In this document: positions 34,805-43,644 of the stretch, one piece after another | Position numbering within the stretch: the first letter of the stretch is position 1 | Layout: the number at the start of each line of letters is the position of its first letter | Source of the DNA: Ignavibacteria bacterium UBA7675 | GTDB lineage: Bacteria; Bacteroidota; Ignavibacteria; Kapaibacteriales; UB7675 | Direction of reading: 5' to 3' | DNA: 64,000 nt | NCBI GenBank assembly: GCA_002483085.1 | Contig: DLHF01000017.1 | Span: 1 to 64,000, forward strand | Notes under the pieces: generated by a model | What the model saw: only the letters and a program-made list of their open reading frames with translations | Told to the model about the DNA's origin: nothing | The model's database searches: none | Translations under genes and position numbers: made by a program

Positions 34805-35554
34805 TTAGTACGAATGTGTTTCGGCCATTGTCCGGTACTGTGGATGAGCATCTAACCAGCGCACGATGTCGCGCGCCGAGAACTCAGGATTATCCTCTAC
34901 CAACGCCGTATATATAGCTTTTATCAGCTCGTAATCCTCGCGGTAGTCAAGCTCGATACGCAGCTCGGGTCTGTTGAGTTCTTCGCTATACTGCACCACA
35001 AGCGGGCGGTATGTATCAGCGTATGCAGGATCGTAAAACCGAACGGACACATGTTCTCGATCATCGTCGGTAGGATTGTCGTCGGCAATTGCATACAGGT
35101 CTTCTGTGCTGAACACTTTAGCATCAAAGCCCCACGGCGTTGTCCGGCCTTCGCCAATATTACTTACATAACGGTGCTGCGGAAAATTCTCTGTAAATTT
35201 TTCAATGAGTCCATCGACAATTTCAGGATCGATAAACGGACAATCGCCGGTCACTTCTACAAGTACATCCGCTTTGTACGCCTTTGCCGCTCCGATGACA
35301 CGCTCTAATACATTGTGCTCACTCCCACGGAAACAACCCATGCCAAGACGCTTGCACATCTCTTCTACAGGGTCGTCTTGGGCGTTGGTCGTTGTTGCAA
35401 TCACAACTTCATCGACGTAGCGAGCGCGGCGCAACCGATCTACTAATATCTGCAACAGAGGTTTACTTCCCGCTTCCATCAGAATTTTACCGGGTAAGCG
35501 CGAGCTGGTCATGCGCGCTTCTACAGTAGCTATAATTTTGCCGTGTGTGTTCAT
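34805..35554 (-). CDS. SpsF-like nucleotidyltransferase 1
   Basis: A 249-residue protein of the SpsF family (cytidylyltransferase fold): ATVEARMTSSRLPGKILM at the N terminus, EVTGDCPFIDPEIVDGL in the middle, and a conserved REDYELIKAIYTAL near the C terminus. Such proteins are found in spore-coat and nonulosonate clusters and are thought to transfer a nucleotidyl group to a sugar. It lies next to a second SpsF-like gene, and the two are clearly paralogous. Confidence 0.87.
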   Translation of the reverse strand: MNTHGKIIATVEARMTSSRLPGKILMEAGSKPLLQILVDRLRRARYVDEVVIATTTNAQDDPVEEMCKRLGMGCFRGSEHNVLERVIGAAKAYKADVLVEVTGDCPFIDPEIVDGLIEKFTENFPQHRYVSNIGEGRTTPWGFDAKVFSTEDLYAIADDNPTDDDREHVSVRFYDPAYADTYRPLVVQYSEELNRPELRIELDYREDYELIKAIYTALVEDNPEFSARDIVRWLDAHPQYRTMAETHSY

Positions 35555-35605
35555 GTCACTGAAATATGTAGTACAACATTAGGCGGCGTTGCCTTCGCTT
35601 TGCCT

Positions 35606-36355
35606 TTAGAATCCATAAGTAATGTTCATGCTTTTCGGCACATGGTGCCGGTTCAGTTCCATCAGGTCGGGTCGGCTCTTTAGAAAGTCTAACACGTCCT
35701 GCATTGTAAACATGCGATCTGGCGAATACAACTCTTCTATGACAGCGCTAATAAGCTCGAAATCCTCTGGATAGTCCAGCGTCCAGCGGTGCTCTTTGAA
35801 GATGTTTATTCTGTTGTAGTAGTTCTGCCAACGGAACTCATCGCCTAATCCCCAAAATCCCGTTACAATGTGCTCGCGGTGCTCCGGCACCTGCGAAAGA
35901 GTATGCAGCTTTTTTAGCGCTTCCATGCTGAACACCGACACGTCCATGCCGTCGGGATACGTGTGCGGATATTGGTTGCTGATAAAATCGAGTTCGTCGC
36001 GGTGCTCAAGGAAATACCCCACAATCTCGTCGACAACAGCGGGGTCGAGCAGCGGACAGTCGTTCAGCAGGCGAACAACAACAGTAGCTCCAAGCATGGT
36101 AGCCGCGCCGTAGAAACGATCCAGCACATCGCTTTCACTGCCGCGATAGACCGGCATGCCAATAGACATTGCTATATCAACAAGCGGATCGTCGATATCG
36201 CGATTGGTTGTTGCAAGTGCTACAATGTCGAGCGTTTTAGCCTGCCGCACGCGCTCGGCAAGATGCTCAAACATGGCCTTGCCTGCTGCCTGCATCAACA
36301 CTTTTCCGGGCAGTCGACTCGACCCCATGCGCGCCTGAATAATACCAGCTACCAT
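35606..36355 (-). CDS. SpsF-like nucleotidyltransferase 2
   Basis: A 249-residue paralogue of the preceding protein (GIIQARMGSSRLPGKVLM; RLLNDCPLLDPAVVDEIV; HRWTLDYPEDFELISAV). The ATG at 36355 (MVAGIIQARM) is chosen because the 19 codons upstream have no family similarity. It is 51 bases upstream of the other copy. Two distinct copies suggest two substrates or a heteromer. Confidence 0.87.
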   Translation of the reverse strand: MVAGIIQARMGSSRLPGKVLMQAAGKAMFEHLAERVRQAKTLDIVALATTNRDIDDPLVDIAMSIGMPVYRGSESDVLDRFYGAATMLGATVVVRLLNDCPLLDPAVVDEIVGYFLEHRDELDFISNQYPHTYPDGMDVSVFSMEALKKLHTLSQVPEHREHIVTGFWGLGDEFRWQNYYNRINIFKEHRWTLDYPEDFELISAVIEELYSPDRMFTMQDVLDFLKSRPDLMELNRHHVPKSMNITYGF

Positions 36356-36445
36356 ATCAGTTTCCACGATAGAAAAAATACAAACTCTGCGTTCGTTTCT
36401 ATTATTTACCACCCAGCCACACAGCCCGTCTACAAGGGTTTACAT

Positions 36446-36611
36446 CTGCGCTTCGGCCTCTGCTCGTATGTTTAGTCTCCGCACCGCGCAGCACCCCCGC
36501 CGCGTGTTGTCCACTCTTCTGCGCCTGTGCACAAGACACAGGAACAGCCACAGAATGGTGTTGCGACCGGCGACAACGACTACACGAGCGCCGAGCCACG
36601 CCCGTGCCACA
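36446..36611 (-). repeat. Dispersed intergenic repeat, copy R6
   Basis: Full copy in reverse. On the minus strand it starts GTGGCACGGGCGTGG, contains CGTTGTCGCCGGTCGCAACA, and ends GCTGCGCGGTGCGGAGACTA, then GAGCAGAGGCCGAAGCGCA. It lies in the 362-base gap between the class III aminotransferase stop and SpsF-like 2. The other 195 or so bases of that gap hold nothing I can identify. Confidence 0.8.
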
Positions 36612-36717
36612 AAACCACACATCATAAAGGTCAGAAGCGGGAATTGGAGATCATTCTCTACAGACTTTTTCTCCACAGCTTTTTACAGCGCAGTTTTTCC
36701 CGCTTGCCCTGTGCATT

Positions 36718-38046
36718 CTACCTATTAAATTTCCTGAACACTGGCTTCACAGCTTCGCCTTCGAATGAGCTATTTACATCACCGCTTTCGAGCGCGCGCC
36801 GTACTTTACGCATACCGTGGCGCAGAGCATCAAACGTCATATCGAGTTCGCGGTCGCCGTGCGAGTACGTAATAGTAATCCAAGGAATAAGTACACCCCA
36901 GGAAATCATTTCCTCGTGGAAGCTCGTATGAAGTTCGGGATAATACACGCCGTTTTCGGTAGTGCACAAAATCTGAGGATTGCAGTCGAACCCGATAATT
37001 CGCACAAAATTCTCCACGCCTTCTTCTTTCGCCAGCGCACGAACTCCGTCTACAAGTTTTTTGCCTATGCCCCATGTGTGCTTGCTAATGTCCACGCGCT
37101 CGCATTCTTTCAGCGTTGCCATTGCAGCGGCAAGCCCTACAGTTTCTGAAGAGTGCGTTTGCGAGAGCAAGAATGTGCGCGGTTTGTCGTGGTGCAACCC
37201 ACCGAGTTCCATGATATCGCGTCGGCCAGCCAGCAGCGAGAACGAAAATCCGTTGCTGATACACTTGCCATAGGTAGCCAGATCGGGATACACTTTCCAC
37301 AGGTGATGAGCGCCGCGAAGGTCGAAGCGCAAGCCGCTTATCATCTCATCGAAAATCAGTATTGCTCCCTCTTTTGTACAGAGATCGCGCAGCTTTTGCA
37401 GATAGTCGTCTTTCGGTTCTTCGTTCTTTACTGGTTCGAGAATAATAGCAGCAATTTTCCCCGGATGCTCATCGAACAACCGCTGAAGCCCCTCAATATC
37501 GTTGTACCGAAATCCGAGCGAGTATTTTCTGTGTTCTTCGGGAATCCCTGCGTTCATCGGCGTAGAAGCAATGAACCAGTCGTGAATGCTAAAGAAGGGA
37601 TGATCGGAGCACATTGCCACATAATCGCGGCCAGTAAAGGCGCGTGCGAGCTTAATTGCAGCAGTAGTTACATCCGAACCATTTTTGCCAAACTTCACCA
37701 TTTCGGCAACAGGGAAAAGGTCGACAAGGTACTCGGCGAGTTCGTACTCAAGAATGCCCGGACGTGTGAAGTTGATTCCGAGGTCTATCTGTTTTTTCAC
37801 TGCTTCATTCACAGCGGGATAGTTGTGCCCGAGAATAATCACGCGATTGCCCATCGCCCAGTCGAGGAATTTATTGCCATCGACATCCCAGCAGTAAGCG
37901 CCGTCGGCATGCGACATCACCTGCGGCGACCGCCGGGGAAACTGGTCTTCACCTTTTGAATACGTGTGGCTGCCACCTGGAATAAGCGTGTGCAGTTTGT
38001 TCTGGATTTCGTAGCCCTTCGTAAAGTCTGTAATTGGTCCCGGCAT
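36718..38046 (-). CDS. Class III aminotransferase (glutamate-1-semialdehyde aminomutase-like)
   Basis: A 442-residue class III PLP enzyme. The fold marks are LIPGGSHTYSKGEDQFPR at the N terminus, FGKNGSDVTTAAIKLARAFT, and AILIFDEMISGLRFDLRGAH (Asp binding the pyridine nitrogen). The Lys is within TYGKCISNGFSF. True HemL is a haem enzyme; here the position directly after pseF and the aldo/keto reductase suggests a sugar-aminating or related step in the Pse branch. The ATG at 38046 follows the pseF stop by four bases; the frame is open for 94 more codons, which overlap pseF. Confidence 0.9.
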   Translation of the reverse strand: MPGPITDFTKGYEIQNKLHTLIPGGSHTYSKGEDQFPRRSPQVMSHADGAYCWDVDGNKFLDWAMGNRVIILGHNYPAVNEAVKKQIDLGINFTRPGILEYELAEYLVDLFPVAEMVKFGKNGSDVTTAAIKLARAFTGRDYVAMCSDHPFFSIHDWFIASTPMNAGIPEEHRKYSLGFRYNDIEGLQRLFDEHPGKIAAIILEPVKNEEPKDDYLQKLRDLCTKEGAILIFDEMISGLRFDLRGAHHLWKVYPDLATYGKCISNGFSFSLLAGRRDIMELGGLHHDKPRTFLLSQTHSSETVGLAAAMATLKECERVDISKHTWGIGKKLVDGVRALAKEEGVENFVRIIGFDCNPQILCTTENGVYYPELHTSFHEEMISWGVLIPWITITYSHGDRELDMTFDALRHGMRKVRRALESGDVNSSFEGEAVKPVFRKFNR

Positions 38047-38050
38047 AGTA

Positions 38051-38743
38051 TTAGTCCTTCTTCGCTGATATGATACCTTGTACACATAAAAAATCGAAGC
38101 GCGTAGCCACATGCACGCTGCGCTCTTCGGGCATCTCGTACACCGACAGGTTTTTGCCAAAGTAATGTCCTGTCTCGCGCAGCTTTGCTGCACGCGCAAG
38201 CTTGATAGCACCATTAGGACGATAGACATCCGGAAGGTACAGGCGCTCGCGCAGAAACTCCGAACCGAAATACATTGCCCAGTCGCCTTCTTTCTCAAGA
38301 AGCGCCCAGTGGAAGTAATGCGGATCAATGGGTGTTACACTCACTAAATAATCAGCATTAGCTTCTCGAATCCGAGCCAGCGAACCGGTAATGTCGTCCG
38401 CTGTACGCAGAGGCGATGAAGGCTGTAGATTAAACAAATACTCGATGTGCGCGCCCTGTGCAAGCAAATGGTCGTACAGCGCAAGACAGGGTGTAGTCGA
38501 TGATATATTGTCTTCGGCCATCTCTGCCGGAATGCGAAACACCTGGGCACCGTACTGCCCAGCTACATCGGCAATTTCGTCGTCTTCGGTACAGACATAC
38601 ACATCGGCAGCGAGCTTGGACTGCTGCGCTGCTTCGATTGTATGAGCAATCATAGGTTTACCATCAATTGCGAGCAGGTTCTTGCGGGCAAGGCGCTTGG
38701 AACCACCCCGCGCGGGAATAGCCAGAAGGATGTCGTTCATCAT
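38051..38743 (-). CDS. pseF: CMP-pseudaminic acid synthetase (acylneuraminate cytidylyltransferase family)
   Basis: A 230-residue cytidylyltransferase: AIPARGGSKRLARKNLLAI is the CTP-binding signature, then NLQPSSPLRTADDI, and VYRPNGAIKLARA near residue 175. It activates a nonulosonic acid with CTP. Assignment to pseudaminic rather than legionaminic acid rests on position: it follows pseI and the aldo/keto reductase, while legF lies in the Leg block. The start at 38743 overlaps the reductase stop as ATGATG, so it is translationally coupled. Confidence 0.85.
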   Translation of the reverse strand: MMNDILLAIPARGGSKRLARKNLLAIDGKPMIAHTIEAAQQSKLAADVYVCTEDDEIADVAGQYGAQVFRIPAEMAEDNISSTTPCLALYDHLLAQGAHIEYLFNLQPSSPLRTADDITGSLARIREANADYLVSVTPIDPHYFHWALLEKEGDWAMYFGSEFLRERLYLPDVYRPNGAIKLARAAKLRETGHYFGKNLSVYEMPEERSVHVATRFDFLCVQGIISAKKD

Positions 38744-39615
38744 GCTAATTTCCAGTGTGTTGGCAATATCATATTTTCGTCGGCCTCGCGCAGTTGACCA
38801 AGCCGATTCATATAGTCCTGTATCTGATCCGGGCGAAGAAGTTCGCTTATATTTTCGCGAAGGTTTTCTACGCTGTCTACGCCTATTACCACACGGTCGA
38901 TGGACGGGTTCGCCAATGCAAAGCCAAGGCATAAAGCAGCGACCGACAACCCGGAATCAAGGGCGATGTGCTGAAGTTCGGCGAGCTTTTCCCGTACCGG
39001 ACTGAAATACGGATGCAGATTGTCTGGACTGCGAAATACCAATCCCTGCAAGAACACCGAACGCACATGGACTTCTATTCCCCGTTCGTGCAGCACAGGT
39101 AACAGCTCGCTGAAGCGGCGGTCGAATACGCTAAATGGTATTTGTACTATGCCGAGATCGGGCAGTTCGTCTATCAGGTATTCGAGCTGTTGAGGGTGGT
39201 ATAATGAAAATCCTATGCGCGCAATGCGTCCTGCGTCGCGCAAAGTTCGCATGTAGCTCCACGCCTGTGGTTCCGCCGTAAACTGTTCGTAGCTGTGAAA
39301 AAGATAACCATAGAGCTTTTCAGTATGCAGTCGTTGTAGCGAATGCTCAAATGCTTCAGGTATTTCCACAGCAGAACAATATGGCAGCTTCGACACGATA
39401 GAAAACTGCTCTCCGCGCTCTGCATTATATCGGCCTATTACTTCTTCGCTGTCGCCATACAGTGCGGCAGTGTCGAGCGTTGTAATACCGCTTTGAGCTG
39501 CTTCGTCGAGGATAGCAAAAGCCTCGCTTTCCGACACTTTACCACCGGTGTTATTCACGCCATACTTCAGGCCAAACTGCACAGTGCCAATCGCTATTTT
39601 TTCGGCAGTGTTCAT
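38740..39615 (-). CDS. Aldo/keto reductase
   Basis: A 291-residue AKR-fold reductase with the catalytic Asp-Tyr pair in TLDTAALYGDSEEVIG (about residues 43-58), Lys in SIVSKLPY and the His in YLFHSYEQF. It lies between pseI and pseF with overlaps at both ends (ATGA on each side). Reductases occur in some Pse and Leg clusters without a settled function. It may reduce a keto sugar, or make an unusual Pse derivative. Confidence 0.88.
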   Translation of the reverse strand: MNTAEKIAIGTVQFGLKYGVNNTGGKVSESEAFAILDEAAQSGITTLDTAALYGDSEEVIGRYNAERGEQFSIVSKLPYCSAVEIPEAFEHSLQRLHTEKLYGYLFHSYEQFTAEPQAWSYMRTLRDAGRIARIGFSLYHPQQLEYLIDELPDLGIVQIPFSVFDRRFSELLPVLHERGIEVHVRSVFLQGLVFRSPDNLHPYFSPVREKLAELQHIALDSGLSVAALCLGFALANPSIDRVVIGVDSVENLRENISELLRPDQIQDYMNRLGQLREADENMILPTHWKLA

Positions 39616-40664
39616 CCTATCAAGTCCCATTGCACAGGTGTTCCTTTGCGCGCATCGTGTTTAATTGTCTTGCCAAGTACTTGCTCGTAATACTTCGGAG
39701 CCAAGCCGAGCCCGGGCCGCACCACACGCAGGTTTTCAGGCGTAAATTGCTCTCCTGCTTGCATATCGCGAGCTACATACAGCGAGCGGCGAAACACCAG
39801 CGATTTTTTCTCCTTTTCTGTAGGCCCGTAAGTAATTCTGCCCAGAGCCTGCCACGCTCGTTCTGTTTCCACAACAAGGCTTTGCAACTCTTCTGGTTCG
39901 AGCGAAAATGTGGAGTCCACACCGCCGTCGGCACGGCGCAATGTAAAGTGTTTTTCAATGACGCGAGCGCCCAGTGCCACGCTTGCCACCGATACGCCAA
40001 TGCCCATGGTGTGGTCGGACAATCCCACATGACAATTAAACAAATCGCGAAGATGCGGTATAGTCAGAATATTTGTGTTCTCGGCAGTAGCCGGGTACGT
40101 GCTCGTGCACTTGAGTAATACCAAGTCCTCGCAGCCAGCACCACGCGCCGCGCGTACAGCTTCGTCGAGTTCGGCAACAGTGGCCATGCCCGTAGAAATG
40201 ATAAGCGGCTTTCCCGTTGCAGCGGCCTTGCGGATGAGCGGCAGATGGATATTCTCAAAAGAAGCAATTTTGTAGCACGGTACATCGAGCGATTCCAGAA
40301 AGTCCACTGCGGTTTCGTCGAAAGGCGTGCTGAAGCACACCATACCGAGCTGGCGGCTGCGCTCGAAAATCGGCGCGTGCCATTCCCACGGTGTGTATGC
40401 TTGCTGGTACAGCTTGTGCAGCGATGCGCCTTTCCACAAGCTATTCGGATCGTCAATAAAAAACTCGCCGTCCTCCACATCAAGCGTAATAGTGTCGGCT
40501 GTGTAGGTCTGTAGTTTCAGAGCATGAGCGCCCGCACGTGCAGCGGCCTCCACGATCTCTATTGCGCGGTCGAGCGACTGGTTGTGGTTGCCCGACATCT
40601 CGGCAATGATAAACGGCTTGTGTCCGTGGCCTATCGTATAGGAACCAATGATGCTATCCTTCAT
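39612..40664 (-). CDS. pseI: Pseudaminic acid synthase (PEP-dependent)
   Basis: A 350-residue NeuB-family synthase that condenses PEP with 2,4-diacetamido-2,4,6-trideoxy-L-altrose. The PseI-type start is IIGSYTIGHGHKPFIIAEMS, followed by GNHNQSLDRA. The barrel has HALKLQTYTADT and KCTSTYPA, and DHTMGIGVSVASVALGA is conserved. A C-terminal SAF domain runs from about residue 285 (FRRSLYVARDMQAG). The ATG at 40664 overlaps the pseH gene by 11 bases. It is distinct in sequence from the LegI at 54084-55172. Confidence 0.93.
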   Translation of the reverse strand: MKDSIIGSYTIGHGHKPFIIAEMSGNHNQSLDRAIEIVEAAARAGAHALKLQTYTADTITLDVEDGEFFIDDPNSLWKGASLHKLYQQAYTPWEWHAPIFERSRQLGMVCFSTPFDETAVDFLESLDVPCYKIASFENIHLPLIRKAAATGKPLIISTGMATVAELDEAVRAARGAGCEDLVLLKCTSTYPATAENTNILTIPHLRDLFNCHVGLSDHTMGIGVSVASVALGARVIEKHFTLRRADGGVDSTFSLEPEELQSLVVETERAWQALGRITYGPTEKEKKSLVFRRSLYVARDMQAGEQFTPENLRVVRPGLGLAPKYYEQVLGKTIKHDARKGTPVQWDLIG

Positions 40665-41151
40665 GCTGTTTGCCCGGATAAATAAAAACAATGCTCTGTT
40701 CTCCTTCTACGATTGCTTCTGCAAGCACATGAAAGCCAGCAGCAGCAAACGCTTTCAGCGAAGGAATATTTTCTACTTTTACAGCGCCGTGTACCGGATA
40801 TGCTTCCGATGCGTCCTGCTGGAACATTTCCGTGCCATACCTGAGAAGATGCGTCCCGAGGCCACACCCGCGCCATGCTTCGTCGATGGAAAATCCTATA
40901 TGAGCAACCCCATCGCGTATATCAAAGCGAATCTGTCCGGCAGGCTCTCCGCCGTGCTCAAGTATATACAAGAAGCTGTCGTGCGAAGAAACTTTCCGCT
41001 CAAACCACGCCTTGTGCGATTCCAATGGAATTGGCTCGGACGTGTACGAATTTTGCCGCACCGCAGAGTCGTTTGCCCAGCGAAAATAGGTAAGCATATC
41101 TTCCGCCTGCGCTCTGCGCATGGTAAGAAGTTCGTGCCGTAGTTCGCGCAT
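40654..41151 (-). CDS. pseH: UDP-4-amino-sugar N-acetyltransferase (PseH-like GNAT)
   Basis: A 165-residue GNAT. It begins LTMRRAQAEDMLTYFRWAND, has the CoA loop in AWRGCGLGTHLLRYG at about residue 91, and the conserved KVENIPSLKAFAAAGF. PseH acetylates the 4-amino group of UDP-4-amino-4,6-dideoxy-N-acetyl-beta-L-altrosamine. It is placed next to pseI, with R7 between it and pseG, so the Pse genes are split by a repeat. Confidence 0.9.
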   Translation of the reverse strand: MRELRHELLTMRRAQAEDMLTYFRWANDSAVRQNSYTSEPIPLESHKAWFERKVSSHDSFLYILEHGGEPAGQIRFDIRDGVAHIGFSIDEAWRGCGLGTHLLRYGTEMFQQDASEAYPVHGAVKVENIPSLKAFAAAGFHVLAEAIVEGEQSIVFIYPGKQHEG

Positions 41152-41205
41152 ACTGCTCCTTATAATTCAATAGAACCTGTATTGAACAGGAATACTACAG
41201 TTCGA

Positions 41206-41366
41206 TGGGCACGGGCGTCTTCGCGCCAGCGCTTTGTCGCTGTCACCGGTCGCTCCAACCGTCCATCGCTCTTGCGATAGCTATTCGCGGTTAGGGCCGA
41301 ACAGCCACGCGGCTGTTGTGCAGCGCGGTGCAGAGGCCAAACGCCGGAGCGAAGACCGAAGCGCAC
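41206..41366 (+). repeat. Dispersed intergenic repeat, copy R7
   Basis: Full copy. GGCACGGGCGTC at the 5' end, CGCTGTCACCGGTCGCTCCA in the middle, an internal hairpin ATCGCTCTTGCGAT, and CAGCGCGGTGCAGAGGC, then GAAGACCGAAGCGC, at the 3' end. It splits pseG from pseH. Confidence 0.8.
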
Positions 41367-41392
41367 CGCCCAATACTCATCCAATTGCCGCG

Positions 41393-42478
41393 CTACACTT
41401 CGATGGAAATTAATACACGGGCGATGCGTCGTGCACCCTCGCCGTCCACTAATGCCATGCCCGCGCGCGACATTTCCTGCAAAGCTACAGAGTCGCCAAG
41501 GAGCTGTTCTATAGCTTTGTGTATATCATCTTCCGACACATATGCAGCTTCGCCCAATGTATGCACCAGCCCGGTGCGATGCGCTGTTTGGGCCACCTCG
41601 CGTTGGTTGTCGGCTACAATCAGCACGATAGCAGGCAAGCCCACGCAACAACGCTCCCATGTCGTCGTGCCACCTGCACCAACTGCAAGATCGGCCTGTG
41701 CCATCAGCTTTGCCATCACTGTTACATTGCAGTGAAAATGTGCTCCGGGAAGCTCACTGCACAGCGAGCGAATTTCCTCGCGATGTGGGTTGGCCGTGCC
41801 CACAACAACATCTATTTCCATGTCGTTGCGGTCGAGCTTTTGCAGTGCGCTAATCACACGTGCTGTTACATTGGCTGTATCGGCACCGCCGAGAAATACG
41901 AGAATACGCTGCGCCGGATGGTTCCGCTCCACAGCAGAACGCGCTTCGCGGAATTCGGGCCGAAGCAGTGCGTACTCTGGGCCGTGAAACTGGCGGCAGG
42001 CCACAGGAACAAGAGCAGCGTATCGCATTTCAGCCTGCTCGTACAAATTCTGATCGAGCAGTATGTCGCAATCGTGTTCGCGATCTGCCAGATCGTCGAC
42101 AACCATAATCTGGTCGGCGACTGCACGCATTTGCACTTCCCAGCGTTTATCTATTGCATAATGATCTACAACAAGCCAGTCCACCGCGCCAATACGACGA
42201 ACAATCTCGGCTGTCTGCGCTACATCGTCCTGCCAGGACGCCTGCAGCCAACGAGCATGCGCGGGGTAATCGCCATACGTTTCGGTTTCGGATAGAGGAA
42301 GCACATGCACATCAAATCCCTGTGCGGCGATCAAGCTATTGACATTTCCCTCGAAATTACGGCAAATAAAATGCACCTGTGCACCGGCAGCGCGAAGTTC
42401 GGCGGCCAGCGTCAGGCACCGCATTACATGCCCCGTACCAATATCGAGAGAAGCATCTGCGCGCACGACGACCTTCAT
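41393..42478 (-). CDS. pseG: UDP-2,4-diacetamido-2,4,6-trideoxy-beta-L-altropyranose hydrolase
   Basis: A 361-residue PseG, a GT-B-fold nucleotidase that removes UDP and frees 2,4-diacetamido-2,4,6-trideoxy-L-altrose. Hallmarks are RADASLDIGTGHVMRCLTLA at the N terminus, LDQNLYEQAEMRYAALV, and GAGGTTTWERCCVGLPAIVL in the C-terminal half. The ATG shares one base with the pseC stop. It is the fourth step of the Pse path. Confidence 0.95.
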   Translation of the reverse strand: MKVVVRADASLDIGTGHVMRCLTLAAELRAAGAQVHFICRNFEGNVNSLIAAQGFDVHVLPLSETETYGDYPAHARWLQASWQDDVAQTAEIVRRIGAVDWLVVDHYAIDKRWEVQMRAVADQIMVVDDLADREHDCDILLDQNLYEQAEMRYAALVPVACRQFHGPEYALLRPEFREARSAVERNHPAQRILVFLGGADTANVTARVISALQKLDRNDMEIDVVVGTANPHREEIRSLCSELPGAHFHCNVTVMAKLMAQADLAVGAGGTTTWERCCVGLPAIVLIVADNQREVAQTAHRTGLVHTLGEAAYVSEDDIHKAIEQLLGDSVALQEMSRAGMALVDGEGARRIARVLISIEV

Positions 42479-43644
42479 CAGGCGTAGCTCCCCGCTTGTA
42501 CAAACTCCATAACTTGCGCTATCACATAGTCCTGCTCTTCATCTGTAAGAGTAGGATACATCGGCAGGCTGAGGCAGTGCTCGTAGTATTGTTCAGCTAT
42601 CGGGAAATCGCCTTTGTTCCACCCGAGTTGCCGATAGTACGGCAACGTATGCACAGGAATATAATGCACCTGAGCAAAGATATTGCGCTCGCGCAAGTGG
42701 TTGTACAATCCGGCTCGGTCTTCTACCTGCACGATATACAGATGATAGCCGTGCTGGATTCCTTCGGCAGCCGGAACAATACGCACTGCCGTACCACGGA
42801 ATGCCTCTTCATAACGCGCAGCTATGGCACGGCGGCGTTGCAGACCTTCTTCTGCCCGTTCCAGTTGCGACACCCCGAGCGCGGCGAGAATATCGGGCAT
42901 GCGATAATTATAGCCGAGGTCCTGCATCTCGTAGAACCAGCCACCGTGATTCTCCTGCATCAGCGCCGGGTCTTTCGTAATTCCATGTGTGCGCAGCGTG
43001 AGAAGTTTCTCATACAAATCTTTCCTGTTTGTCGTTATCATACCGCCTTCGCCTGTAGCGATGTGCTTTACAGGATGGAAAGAAAATATTTCCACATCGG
43101 CGAACACTCCATTGCCACATTGTTGCAGCGTGCCTGTGGAGTCGGTAAAGGCAGCACCGGGAGCATGGCAGGCGTCGAGAATCACCCAAAGTCCGTACTC
43201 ATCGGCAAGAGCGCGAAAGGCTTCGCGGTCGACCGGATAGCCTGCGAGATCGACAGGAATCATACCACTGTAAGTACCACGCGGCGAGCTTTCTAGCAGC
43301 CTGCGAACGCTGTTGATGTCTATCAGGTAGGTAGCAGGGTCGATATCGGCAAATACTACATCTCCGCCACAGTACAGCACACTGTTTGCACTAGCACAAA
43401 ATGTAATAGGCGTAGTAATTACTTTTTGCCCGGGGACCACACCAAGTGCTTGGGCTGATATGTGCAGCGCCGCAGTTGCATTGCACACTGCTACAGCATA
43501 CCGGGAACCAACATACTCCGCAAACTTCTGCTCAAACTCTGCAATCTTTGGTCCCTGTGTGAGATAGTCCGAATGAAGGGTTTGCACTACAGCGTCGATA
43601 TCCGGCTGCGTGATACTCTGCCTGCCGTAGGGTATGGCTTTCAT
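42478..43644 (-). CDS. pseC: UDP-4-amino-4,6-dideoxy-N-acetyl-beta-L-altrosamine transaminase
   Basis: A 388-residue DegT-family PLP aminotransferase. The Lys lies in FSFHPVKHIATGEGG at about residue 183, and CHAPGAAF carries the conserved Asp neighbourhood. It opens IPYGRQSITQPDIDAVVQTL, which is characteristic of PseC. It aminates C4 of the PseB product. The ATG overlaps the pseB stop (ATGA). Confidence 0.95.
   Translation of the reverse strand: MKAIPYGRQSITQPDIDAVVQTLHSDYLTQGPKIAEFEQKFAEYVGSRYAVAVCNATAALHISAQALGVVPGQKVITTPITFCASANSVLYCGGDVVFADIDPATYLIDINSVRRLLESSPRGTYSGMIPVDLAGYPVDREAFRALADEYGLWVILDACHAPGAAFTDSTGTLQQCGNGVFADVEIFSFHPVKHIATGEGGMITTNRKDLYEKLLTLRTHGITKDPALMQENHGGWFYEMQDLGYNYRMPDILAALGVSQLERAEEGLQRRRAIAARYEEAFRGTAVRIVPAAEGIQHGYHLYIVQVEDRAGLYNHLRERNIFAQVHYIPVHTLPYYRQLGWNKGDFPIAEQYYEHCLSLPMYPTLTDEEQDYVIAQVMEFVQAGSYA

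Noticed and set aside
36718..38046. HemL (haem synthesis)
   Set aside because: The fold fits class III aminotransferases, but the gene follows pseI, the aldo/keto reductase and pseF with close spacing and no haem gene is near.
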